From positions 1-40,802 of IMG/VR virus record IMGVR_UViG_3300029319_000131: DNA of 40,802 nt; one strand, given 5' to 3'. The translations under genes were made by a program, and so were the position numbers. The notes under the pieces were generated by a model that searched no databases, was not told the DNA's origin, and was given only the letters and a program-made list of their open reading frames with translations. Below, piece by piece: positions 33,507-39,603 of the stretch (the first letter of the stretch is position 1; every line of letters begins with the position of its first letter). This DNA is from a virus.

Positions 33507-33674
33507 ATCATCAAAGAGTCTTTGTGCTTGCTTTTCGATTGCAAGTCTGACTCCTTCAGATCTGACGATTAACTCATCTAAGTCTTTTTGAGTTAGTTTG
33601 TTATGTACTCTGAAGTTCTCTTCTGCTTCAACTAAGCAATCTTCGAGTATTGATTCATGATGTAGAGTTGACAT
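33495..33674 (-). CDS. Hypothetical helical protein, 59 aa
   Basis: A 59-codon frame starting MSTLHHESILEDCLVEAEEN, then KLTQKDLDELIVRSEGVRLAIEKQAQRLFDD. It is almost entirely helical. The ATG follows a TATAATTAAAG start region and an AACCCCAAAGAATT leader. Function unknown. Confidence 0.68.
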   Translation of the reverse strand: MSTLHHESILEDCLVEAEENFRVHNKLTQKDLDELIVRSEGVRLAIEKQAQRLFDDRCI

Positions 33675-33699
33675 AATTCTTTGGGGTTGATTTACTTTA

Positions 33700-33733
33700 A
33701 TTATAGCGGGTGGGGGTCACGATTGCAACCCCC
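33700..33733 (-). promoter_or_regulatory. Promoter inside a hairpin for the 59-aa gene
   Basis: TTGCAA (33723-33728), 17-nt spacer, TATAAT (33700-33705). The -35 lies within a GGGGGT / ACCCCC stem-loop (33712-33733), which also follows the stop of the 64-residue gene. Confidence 0.62.
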
Positions 33734-33746
33734 AAATATAAAGAGA

Positions 33747-33941
33747 TTATAAAGAATAACCTGCGATTGGTTCTCCAAATAATTCATCTAATGGGTCATA
33801 AACCGCATGGAATCCATCTGTAAGTAATTCATCAACGTATGATGACTCTTCGATTTCTTCGGGTAGGTCATCTTCTTCAACGTCATAACCAATTTTGAGT
33901 TCATCTTGTAAAAGAAGTTCGTTGTACTCTTCAATAGTCAT
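33747..33941 (-). CDS. Small acidic hypothetical protein, 64 aa
   Basis: 64 residues starting MTIEEYNELLLQDELKIGYD, very acidic (EEDDLPEEIEESSYVDELL). The charge would suit a DNA mimic or an inhibitor, but no family is recognised. Single-gene unit under a promoter with repeat copy e. Confidence 0.65.
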   Translation of the reverse strand: MTIEEYNELLLQDELKIGYDVEEDDLPEEIEESSYVDELLTDGFHAVYDPLDELFGEPIAGYSL

Positions 33942-33971
33942 AATTTTCTGGGGTGTTTGGTTTACATTTAT

Positions 33972-34000
33972 AATATAGGATAAACAATAACGAATGTCTA
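33972..34000 (-). promoter_or_regulatory. Promoter for the 64-aa acidic gene
   Basis: TAGACA, 17-nt spacer, TATATT on the minus strand. The leader contains ACACCCC and no Shine-Dalgarno. Confidence 0.55.
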
Positions 34001-34007
34001 CCCTATG

Positions 34008-34031
34008 TGTGACAGTTTCTAAACTGTCCTA
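34008..34031. repeat. 24-bp inverted repeat, copy e
   Basis: TGTGACAGT-N6-ACTGTCCTA. 30 nt separate it from the -10 at 33972. Its right arm encodes the last codons and stop of the 34019-34213 gene. Confidence 0.65.
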
Positions 34032-34213
34032 ATGCCCTTGACATCATTTGATAATATGGTAGACTTACCATTGCACACGTTATCAACCATATTATCATAG
34101 GTCTGCATATCCCAACCTTTTTGGTCGGGTACATCGAGTTCGTATGCCATCATGATCACCTCATAGAGGTAATCGAACTGAGTTGGGGTCAGTTCGATAT
34201 TAATTCCGTTCAT
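34019..34213 (-). CDS. Hypothetical protein, 64 aa
   Basis: 64 residues starting MNGINIELTPTQFDYLYEVI, a strand then a helix pattern, with DQKGWDMQTYDNMVDNVC in the middle. The ATG overlaps the stop of the 109-residue gene (ATGA). The last three codons and stop lie in repeat copy e. Function unknown. Confidence 0.68.
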   Translation of the reverse strand: MNGINIELTPTQFDYLYEVIMMAYELDVPDQKGWDMQTYDNMVDNVCNGKSTILSNDVKGIRTV

Positions 34214-34539
34214 ACTTTCATACCATCAACGAATGGTTTTAGAGTTCCGAAGTCAGATAGAAACCACTCCCAGTTTCTCTGAACCACTCTGGCACCTGAC
34301 GCAAACTCTTCAAGAATTGCATTTAATCTCGATTTGGTTGTGACTGTCTCCCAACCTGCACTAGAGATGTTGAAATCATTTGATGCGGTATCAAACCACG
34401 CAATGCAATTTCCGTGAAGCAAGACATTGATTTCAGTAGTGATGCCATCTTTTTTGTAGCAACGAACTGTGGTATTACTACCTGCCCAGTTCTTTCTGGC
34501 ACGAATTGCCATGTTCATTTGCTCTTCAATCTTTCGCAT
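34210..34539 (-). CDS. Conserved phage hypothetical protein, 109 aa
   Basis: The start is at the ATG 34537-34539 (MRKIEEQMNMAIRARKNWAG), directly after the promoter and CCCCC leader; the longer open frame above it is not coding. The protein continues with VLLHGNCIAWFD and TTKSRLNAILEEFASG, a pattern found in small proteins of many T4-like and other phages. Function is unknown. It leads a two-gene unit. Confidence 0.78.
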   Translation of the reverse strand: MRKIEEQMNMAIRARKNWAGSNTTVRCYKKDGITTEINVLLHGNCIAWFDTASNDFNISSAGWETVTTKSRLNAILEEFASGARVVQRNWEWFLSDFGTLKPFVDGMKV

Positions 34540-34564
34540 AATGTTTGGGGGTTGATTTACTTTT

Positions 34565-34598
34565 ATTATAAGGTGGGGGTCAACGCAATGCAACCCCC
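34565..34598 (-). promoter_or_regulatory. Promoter inside a hairpin for the 109-aa gene
   Basis: TTGCAT (34588-34593), 17-nt spacer, TATAAT (34565-34570). The -35 lies in a GGGGGT / ACCCCC stem-loop (34575-34598), the same arrangement as before the 59-residue gene. Confidence 0.65.
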
Positions 34599-34600
34599 TA

Positions 34601-34624
34601 TGTGCCACTTTAAAAAGTGTCCTA
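34601..34624. repeat. 24-bp inverted repeat, copy f
   Basis: TGTGCCACT on the left and AGTGTCCTA on the right. 30 nt from the -10 at 34565. The right end overlaps the stop of the 151-residue gene. Confidence 0.65.
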
Positions 34625-35077
34625 GTAATATCCTGCTGATTCCATTCCTGGTTCATCATAGAAACAAGAGAATGATAAGTCAGGGTATTTTTCACGCAAT
34701 CTTTCAACAATTCCTTCGGGTGGACTCCACGCAGTATTGAATGTAAGTGCAAGAATCTCATCATCCTCCCAATCAATGGATTTGTCGCAAGCATCCCACT
34801 TTGTTCCCCAGTTCTGAATACACCAATGATACCAACGATCATCATTTGTACCATCTGGAAAGTTGTATGTCTCCCACATAACCTCCCCTTTCGGGTTCTT
34901 CATTTGCTCTAACTTTGGTAGTTCTCCTTTCTCGTTAGGGATGTTCTTGAAATCAGGTATTGGATAGATTTCATTAAATGGTTGTTTTGTCTCAAAGATT
35001 TTCTCGATCTCCTTGAGTTTTGCTTCAGTTTTTTCATCACCATAGATAGTGATTCTGTTGTAGCACCAATTAGGCAT
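34622..35077 (-). CDS. DUF1281/YubB ferredoxin-like (Api92-like) protein, 151 aa
   Basis: 151 residues. MPNWCYNRITIYGD at the N-terminus is the signature of the Api92/YubB family of phage and plasmid proteins, followed by a helix and an FNEIYPIPDF strand. WYHWCIQNWGTKWDACD (about 82-98) and a C-terminal FNTAWSPPEGIVERL strand-helix complete a ferredoxin-like alpha/beta fold. Function is not known; family members are usually in early or conjugation-leading regions. Single-gene unit. Confidence 0.85.
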   Translation of the reverse strand: MPNWCYNRITIYGDEKTEAKLKEIEKIFETKQPFNEIYPIPDFKNIPNEKGELPKLEQMKNPKGEVMWETYNFPDGTNDDRWYHWCIQNWGTKWDACDKSIDWEDDEILALTFNTAWSPPEGIVERLREKYPDLSFSCFYDEPGMESAGYY

Positions 35078-35103
35078 AATGTTTTGGGGTGAACTATGTT
35101 TTA

Positions 35104-35133
35104 ATTATAATCGGTGGTTGCACGAATACAACC
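35104..35133 (-). promoter_or_regulatory. Promoter inside a hairpin for the DUF1281-like gene
   Basis: TTGTAT (35126-35131), 16-nt spacer, TATAAT (35104-35109). The -35 sits in a GGTTG / CAACC stem (35116-35133). The leader has ACCCC and no Shine-Dalgarno. Confidence 0.62.
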
Positions 35134-35137
35134 AAAA

Positions 35138-35161
35138 GTGGACAGTTTTTAAACTGTCATA
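35138..35161. repeat. 24-bp inverted repeat, copy g
   Basis: GTGGACAGT-N6-ACTGTCATA. 28 nt from the -10 at 35104. The right arm contains the stop codon of the zinc-finger-like gene. Confidence 0.62.
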
Positions 35162-35393
35162 ATTTCCATTTCAGTTTACCCTCCTCATTTAGAATGTCAA
35201 AACAGATTTCGCATAAGCAATCCGCATACGGTATTGCATCTCTCCAATCGTAATCCTCCTCCAGCGGGGAATCCCAGTAGTAGTACATCTCAGGTTGGTA
35301 ATCCTGTATGCAATGTTGCCCGTCTTTGGGATATTCCATCTCTACACGGTACCCTTCATCAAAGTTTCCGCAACGGTCACACTTCGCTCCCAT
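35157..35393 (-). CDS. Putative small zinc-binding protein, 78 aa
   Basis: 78 residues with CDRC at positions 5-8 and CEIC at 61-64 (plus Cys28 and Cys59), the four-Cys layout of a zinc ribbon. The middle is acidic and aromatic (YQPEMYYYWDSPLEEDYDW). It is translated by TAATG overlap from the 43-residue gene. A regulator or nucleic-acid-binding protein is plausible but not shown. Confidence 0.68.
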   Translation of the reverse strand: MGAKCDRCGNFDEGYRVEMEYPKDGQHCIQDYQPEMYYYWDSPLEEDYDWRDAIPYADCLCEICFDILNEEGKLKWKL

Positions 35394-35524
35394 TACTTAT
35401 CCACCTCATCGTAAGAGTGGAACAATTGGTAGTACAAGTCATTCATCAAACCAAACTCAAACGATGTTGATGCATGAATGTCAGTTTCGCCTTCGTAGCA
35501 TTTCAGGATTTCTTCGTAGTCCAT
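35393..35524 (-). CDS. Small hypothetical protein, 43 aa
   Basis: A 43-codon frame starting MDYEEILKCYEGETDIHAST and ending SFEFGLMNDLYYQLFHSYDEVDK. It leads a two-gene unit. The promoter and TATCCCC leader, and the shared base between its stop and the next ATG, support it. Function unknown. Confidence 0.65.
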   Translation of the reverse strand: MDYEEILKCYEGETDIHASTSFEFGLMNDLYYQLFHSYDEVDK

Positions 35525-35550
35525 AGAGCGGGGATAACGTTTACATTCCT

Positions 35551-35578
35551 ACTATACTCCATCGAGACATAAAAACAA
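35551..35578 (-). promoter_or_regulatory. Promoter for the 43/78-aa unit
   Basis: TTGTTT, 16-nt spacer, TATAGT on the minus strand. 29 nt to repeat copy h. Confidence 0.58.
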
Positions 35579-35585
35579 CCCGTAA

Positions 35586-35609
35586 TGTGACAGTTTAAAA
35601 AGTGGCACA
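35586..35609. repeat. 24-bp inverted repeat, copy h (between divergent promoters)
   Basis: TGTGACAGT-N6-AGTGGCACA. It is exactly centred: 29 nt to the minus -10 (35551-35556) and 29 nt to the plus -10 (35639-35644). Confidence 0.72.
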
Positions 35610-35616
35610 TTCGAGC

Positions 35617-35644
35617 TTGAATTAGTATTTAATTGGATTATAAT
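35617..35644 (+). promoter_or_regulatory. Plus-strand promoter of putative sRNA 3
   Basis: TTGAAT, 16-nt spacer, TATAAT, then GAGTATATAA, matching the start regions of sRNA 1 and 2. Confidence 0.62.
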
Positions 35645-35650
35645 GAGTAT

Positions 35651-35720
35651 ATAACAAAAACAAGGGTCTGGGGTAGGACTGATGGAAAACCTTCGTCACT
35701 CACCGAGCCTGAAAATAATA
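35651..35720 (+). ncRNA. Putative sRNA 3, diverged family member
   Basis: It starts after the promoter at 35617-35644. Sequence similarity to sRNA 1/2 is limited to blocks such as ACTGATGGAAAA, CGTCAC and GAGCCTG. There is no T-run, so the 3' end is arbitrary here; a GGGATG / CATCCC stem at 35743-35772 could end it. No credible ORF on this strand. Confidence 0.42.
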
Positions 35721-35742
35721 TCTGTAACCTTCTGTAACAATC

Positions 35743-35772
35743 GGGATGGAGCTTACCACAATCAATCATCCC
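35743..35772. terminator. Hairpin between convergent sRNA 3 and the 53-aa gene
   Basis: GGGATG / CATCCC stem with an 18-nt loop, lying between two convergent transcripts. No U-tract on either side, so only a weak terminator call. Confidence 0.35.
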
Positions 35773-35794
35773 TGTCAACTTCGATTGTGCCACT

Positions 35795-35956
35795 TCAGAT
35801 ACTGTCCACTGTCCTGGCCGTTTCCAACTCTTGTACACTAGAATGGATGTACTCGTCGGGGAAAAGTCCAATCCTTTTCGCCCAATCGATCTTGTCAACT
35901 TTTAGGTCATCCCAACATTCAATATCTAGCGTGACTGTATATACACGCTTGTGCAT
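35795..35956 (-). CDS. Small conserved hypothetical protein, 53 aa
   Basis: The start is at the ATG 35954-35956 (MHKRVYTVTLDIECWDDLKV), since the upstream extension crosses the likely -10. The pattern VTLDIECWDDLKVDKIDWAKRIGL resembles small 'VTL.ie.ydd....idW..ll.l' proteins in T4-like phages. Single-gene unit at the edge of the gene-free region. Function unknown. Confidence 0.6.
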   Translation of the reverse strand: MHKRVYTVTLDIECWDDLKVDKIDWAKRIGLFPDEYIHSSVQELETARTVDSI

Positions 35957-35984
35957 AATGATGTGTATCTCGAAGTGTACATCT

Positions 35985-35990
35985 AGTATA
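35985..35990 (-). promoter_or_regulatory. -10 element for the 53-aa gene
   Basis: TATACT on the minus strand, about 28 nt before the ATG. No good -35 and no 24-bp repeat. Confidence 0.4.
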
Positions 35991-36040
35991 GCACATATCT
36001 CGATGTAATGTGTATGTATGTGTGCATATGATAACACACG

Positions 36041-36222
36041 TCTCGACTAGATTCATTGAGAGGATCTCGACTAGATTCGAGTTCACATACAGTATATGAG
36101 ATGATGAATGATGATGAGAGTCTCGACTAGACTTTATGAGAATATGAGAGTATCTCGACTAGATTTCGCCCACCAGAACTCGACTAGATTTTTTGAGAAT
36201 TTATGAGAATCTCGACTAGATT
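36041..36222 (+). repeat. Array of six TCTCGACTAGATT direct repeats
   Basis: Copies start at 36041, 36065, 36121 (one change), 36153, 36178 (first base changed) and 36210. All are in the same direction and 24-56 nt apart. Spacers often contain TATGAGAAT or TTGAGAA. The repeats are too short and unevenly spaced for CRISPR, and they resemble iterons. Confidence 0.8.
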
Positions 36223-36724
36223 TTTTTATGTGGATTCCCAGATTTTTCTGCCCGTTGGGTTGACAAATCGCCCGTCTTATGCTACGCTCGCTAAGTCCAC
36301 AACACCCAGACACATTCTACACTCACACCCTACAGATTCCATACAGATTACCAAACGGTATAAAACACGCTTTTATATTAAAAAAACCTTTTTTTAATTA
36401 AATTAAAGGTTATTCTGTATTCTCTGATACACATTGAGTGTCTCTGAGTCCTTCTTTCCTCCTGTGTAATTCTAATCAGATTATAGCATGAAAACTTGTG
36501 AAATGCTACCGTTTATAGTGGTCTGAACACACAATCATATCACACTACGTTGCATTTCATATCACACACGTTTCGCCCTTCGAGTCTCATTATGATACAC
36601 TTAATTCTTACAACATTCTACACACCTTTATGACCTTCAGATCATCCCTTCTAAAAATATTTACAACTCTCCGAACAACCATACCAAAGGTATGTATAAT
36701 TTATTATATCTTGGTATAAGTTTA
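36223..36724. other. Gene-free region between repeat array and hydroxylase gene
   Basis: No credible ORF on either strand; open frames here are short and low in protein-like composition. It is rich in CACACA/TGTGTG-like words. It contains an AACCTTT / AAAGGTT stem (36385-36411) and, just after the last gene of the upstream operon, CATACC-AAA-GGTATG (36680-36694), which may terminate that operon. Confidence 0.6.
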
Positions 36725-38593
36725 TTAAATTACATCCCCTGTGTATCTCTGTGTCCAGATTGTCATGCTATACTTTGTACCTGAGAGCAACTTCTTGGAT
36801 GTATGTCCATGAGTGACCTGACTTGGAAACAGTATGCACTTTCCAATCGGAATGTCTTGATTACTGAAATTCTGTCTTGGAAAATATAACTCTCCTCCTT
36901 CATAATCATCATTCAACTTGATAGTACCACTCACTAAACTTGCATCATTGTGTAACTTCAATTCATTCTGTCTCTTCTGGTCATACTTGATTAGGAAAGC
37001 ATCTTTTATTCCATAGACATGACAGGGTTTCCAATAACTCTCTATGATCGGTGCAACATAACTCATGAAATGTTTTTGTAACTCTTCATAGATTCCCATT
37101 TCCTTTACTCTCAGTTCTTGACCTTTGACCTTATCATAGGATAGAGAACTGAATGAATACTTCGATGCAAGTGAAATCAATTTCTGACACATATCAGCAC
37201 TCATAAAATCTATGAGTATCATATCATCTGAAAGTATTTCATAACTCTTTGTCGTACTGTAAGTAATGTATGACTCTCCATAGAAACTTTCATAGAGTGT
37301 ATTCAGATTTTCTTTTGCATCTTTTCCTCCATTACCATGATAGGCACAAGTATAAGTCTTTGTAATTGGATTATACAACTGCCCTTTTTGTTTACGGACT
37401 TCGGGTTCGTGTGTATTGAACAGGTATCCATCAGTATCCACCACCAGATCAATGTCCTCATTCTGTAGATAGGACTTCTGAACATATAACTGGTCATCTT
37501 CTGCATTGAGTATTCTTTTTGCAAACAATTTCTTCAGTTCTCCCACCCGACCAATGTACATTCCTGAGTTTAGATACTGATATGGCGATTTCTGATTCGG
37601 GTTGAGTGCTTTTAGATCGCTTCCTAGCCCCTCGTCTGGCCAGCAAATCCGCTCGGAAGAAAAAACAATATCATGTGAGATTTCTAAGTATCTTGATTTT
37701 ATCTCATCTATGTGATCTGAAAGAAATGTATCGTAACCATCAAGAAACAGTAAAACATCTGAGTCTTTCTTATCTGATATAAACTTCTTAATTAAATTGA
37801 TCTTATGTCCTCCTCCCTGTCCTTTCATACTGCCACCCTTCCACTTGACTCCTTCTCCCAAATTAATCAGATTGATATGATGTTTCTCTGCGGAAGTTAA
37901 AAGTTTATTTGCTTTTTTTAAATCTGTGGCAACTGTGCATACATGAGTATCAAAGTCAACAAAGTAATCGTATCGACTCTGAGGATGAACATCAGAACCA
38001 CTTTTCTCTCTTCCTAATGGTACGATCACATTCTGAGTATATGCACATACTTTCAGATGTGGCATCTTGATTGGTAGATACTCATCAACTGGAATGATTG
38101 AATTACGAATTATATCATTTGTAAGTATTTCTGCTGACTCTGGGGTTATCATATATGCAAGTGTCCAGTATGGATAGACAGGTTTCACAAATTTATCATC
38201 AATCGGTACACTCTTATCCATTTCTCTCCAACCCAAATACACAAAGTTATATCCCTTCTCAACACATTCATTCAAGTCATCAAATGAGAATTTATCTGTC
38301 AACAAAGCATCATCTTCCAATATCAGGATTGGTTCATTCAACATCTTACATACATTCCATACTTTCCAATGTGAAAGAAAGCAACCGATCTCCCCCTTTG
38401 TCATTCTTGATTCCAGTATGGGGTCTTTCCATGAATGATTGACATCAAAACCCTGAGATTGCAAACTCTCATAGGTTAGACTCTGACCATTGATGGCATT
38501 GACCCGATCAAATGACTTGAGTTGTGTATTGTTCTTTATAAAAGTTGATAGACGATCTTTGCGATCTTCTAAATTAATTACAAATGTTCTCAT
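36725..38593 (-). CDS. Three-domain GT25 / PLOD-type glycosyltransferase / 2OG-Fe(II) lysyl-hydroxylase-like protein
   Basis: 622 residues. Domain 1 (1-205) is GT25-like: VINLEDRKDR (5-14), GEIGCFLSHWKVW (67-79), ILEDDA (91-96). Domain 2 (about 215-440) resembles the glycosyltransferase domain of lysyl hydroxylase LH3: GGGHK, LDGYD with a DxxD (285-288), CWPD, YLNSGMYIG, DDQL and HGNG (419-422). Domain 3 (about 455-622) is a 2-oxoglutarate oxygenase with His548, Asp550, His597 and Lys607 spaced as in LH3 (HxD...H-10-R/K). It could hydroxylate a lysine and add two sugars. It is last in a ten-gene operon, overlapping its neighbour by 4 nt. Substrate unknown. Confidence 0.85.
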   Translation of the reverse strand: MRTFVINLEDRKDRLSTFIKNNTQLKSFDRVNAINGQSLTYESLQSQGFDVNHSWKDPILESRMTKGEIGCFLSHWKVWNVCKMLNEPILILEDDALLTDKFSFDDLNECVEKGYNFVYLGWREMDKSVPIDDKFVKPVYPYWTLAYMITPESAEILTNDIIRNSIIPVDEYLPIKMPHLKVCAYTQNVIVPLGREKSGSDVHPQSRYDYFVDFDTHVCTVATDLKKANKLLTSAEKHHINLINLGEGVKWKGGSMKGQGGGHKINLIKKFISDKKDSDVLLFLDGYDTFLSDHIDEIKSRYLEISHDIVFSSERICWPDEGLGSDLKALNPNQKSPYQYLNSGMYIGRVGELKKLFAKRILNAEDDQLYVQKSYLQNEDIDLVVDTDGYLFNTHEPEVRKQKGQLYNPITKTYTCAYHGNGGKDAKENLNTLYESFYGESYITYSTTKSYEILSDDMILIDFMSADMCQKLISLASKYSFSSLSYDKVKGQELRVKEMGIYEELQKHFMSYVAPIIESYWKPCHVYGIKDAFLIKYDQKRQNELKLHNDASLVSGTIKLNDDYEGGELYFPRQNFSNQDIPIGKCILFPSQVTHGHTSKKLLSGTKYSMTIWTQRYTGDVI

Positions 38594-38910
38594 TGTATGT
38601 CTGCATAACGACCTTCTTGTGAATGATACATTGATACATCAATGTCATCCCTTCGATTTTTAATGTATTCTAACTCATGCCATTGATAATGATAGCACAA
38701 TAAGAGTACATGATTCTTCTTATGTAAACTCTTCTTACATTCTTCCTCTGGTTTATCTATGACTCCAAGTTCAATGGTTATATAATGCTCTGTCTGGGGA
38801 AATCCCTTCTTTTTGGGTGTGTAGTCACACTTAAAATAGACCCACCCTTCATGCACCATGCCAAGTGCGGTAGTCCATCTGACATAATCATTAACTTGGG
38901 GTTCGTACAT
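38590..38910 (-). CDS. Conserved cyanophage hypothetical protein, 106 aa
   Basis: 106 residues: VNDYVRWTTALGMVHEGWVYFKCDYTPKKKGFPQTEHYI, then a His- and Leu-rich LLLCYHYQWHELEYIKNRR. The beta-rich first half suggests an SH3- or OB-like barrel. Well conserved among T4-like cyanophages, function unknown. Its ATG shares a base with the stop of the 52-residue gene, and its stop overlaps the hydroxylase start (ATGA). Confidence 0.8.
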   Translation of the reverse strand: MYEPQVNDYVRWTTALGMVHEGWVYFKCDYTPKKKGFPQTEHYITIELGVIDKPEEECKKSLHKKNHVLLLCYHYQWHELEYIKNRRDDIDVSMYHSQEGRYADIQ

Positions 38911-39068
38911 TAATCGGGTATTGCTCTCAGTTCGTCAGGATTGACTCCTTCATTCATCAGATTCTCTAAAACTTTCTTTGCTTCATCTTTTGTGAGTTTA
39001 ATTGCTCTTTCATCGACTACACCCCATCCTGTAGTAAATTTTTGTTCAACTCGGTACTTGCGACTCAT
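38910..39068 (-). CDS. Small conserved cyanophage protein, 52 aa
   Basis: A 52-codon frame starting MSRKYRVEQKFTTGWGVVDE, ending LMNEGVNPDELRAIPD. The layout (two strands, then a helix with 'LT.deak..Le..m.eG..PdeLraip') matches a common small cyanophage protein. A strong Shine-Dalgarno AAGGAG lies 5 nt before the start. Function unknown. Confidence 0.78.
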   Translation of the reverse strand: MSRKYRVEQKFTTGWGVVDERAIKLTKDEAKKVLENLMNEGVNPDELRAIPD

Positions 39069-39077
39069 TGTGTCTCC

Positions 39078-39260
39078 TTAAGTAAATTCAGATAAGTAAT
39101 AATCAAGTGAAATATTTAATTCCTTTGCTTGATTGGTATAATACATTTCACGATACTTGCGATTTGATTCCCTTCTGAGATAATTCAGTTCGGATACGCT
39201 TGCTTGCTCCATGTAACTCTTAAAGGTAGTTATAAAGGTTTTGATTTCGTCATCTGACAT
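39078..39260 (-). CDS. Hypothetical protein, 60 aa
   Basis: 60 residues starting MSDDEIKTFITTFKSYMEQA, all helical, with YLRRESNRKYREMYYTNQAK. GAGGT lies about 10 nt before the ATG. Its C-terminal bases carry the Shine-Dalgarno of the next gene. Function unknown. Confidence 0.7.
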   Translation of the reverse strand: MSDDEIKTFITTFKSYMEQASVSELNYLRRESNRKYREMYYTNQAKELNISLDYYLSEFT

Positions 39261-39291
39261 TTACTACTACCTCATTGTGCTGTATTATATA

Positions 39292-39435
39292 TCAATTACT
39301 TTGACCCCCACATTCACATAAATCATCTAAGTTTGCGATCTTTTCAAGAATGTCAACTACGATAGGGTCGGTTTCTCCAAGTAGATAATATTCAATCTTC
39401 TGTAGTTCTTCCTTTGTGAAATTAATGAGTGGCAT
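39292..39435 (-). CDS. Small hypothetical protein, 47 aa
   Basis: A 47-codon frame starting MPLINFTKEELQKIEYYLLG, ending with a Cys pair (LCECGGQSN). Its ATG touches the stop of the 55-residue gene. It is helical and could be a small regulator. Function unknown. Confidence 0.65.
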   Translation of the reverse strand: MPLINFTKEELQKIEYYLLGETDPIVVDILEKIANLDDLCECGGQSN

Positions 39436-39602
39436 TATGTCATACCTCCAATGACTCTGAGCATTTGATTTTCCTGTGCCTGATAGATTTTGTTTTCAAT
39501 CTGCTCAATCATATATCTTTCGTGGTCATCATTGTACTCAAAGTCCTGTATGACAAACTTAAGGAACTCTAACTGTTCATTGTTGAATGTAATCTTTTCC
39601 AT
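39435..39602 (-). CDS. Small hypothetical protein, 55 aa
   Basis: The start is the ATG at 39600-39602 (MEKITFNNEQLEFLKFVIQD), which has GAGGGAG six nt upstream; an upstream TTG is less likely. It is an acidic helical protein, similar in plan to the 47-residue neighbour (N-terminal 'ITF....L.FLK'). The two may be distant paralogues. Function unknown. Confidence 0.7.
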   Translation of the reverse strand: MEKITFNNEQLEFLKFVIQDFEYNDDHERYMIEQIENKIYQAQENQMLRVIGGMT

Positions 39603-39603
39603 A

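Noticed and set aside
34540-34854. N-terminal extension of the 109-aa protein to 214 aa
   Set aside because: The extension would run through the promoter, the hairpin and antiparallel to nothing but the 151-aa coding region in another frame. The first conserved residues start at MRKIEEQM.
34008-35161. The 24-bp repeats as plain Rho-independent terminators
   Set aside because: They lack T-runs. Copies a, c and h lie between divergent promoters, and copy b has a separate strong terminator beside it. A dual role is not excluded for copies e, f and g, which overlap stop codons.
35638-35898. 86-aa minus-strand frame
   Set aside because: It overlaps the 53-aa gene in another frame and runs through the sRNA 3 promoter. 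No protein-like pattern.
36041-36222. CRISPR array reading of the TCTCGACTAGATT repeats
   Set aside because: The repeat is only 13 nt, spacings vary from 24 to 56 nt start to start, and spacers share words with each other. No cas genes are near.
36203-36397. 64-aa plus-strand frame in the gene-free region
   Set aside because: It begins inside the repeat array, has no ribosome site, and its composition is not protein-like.
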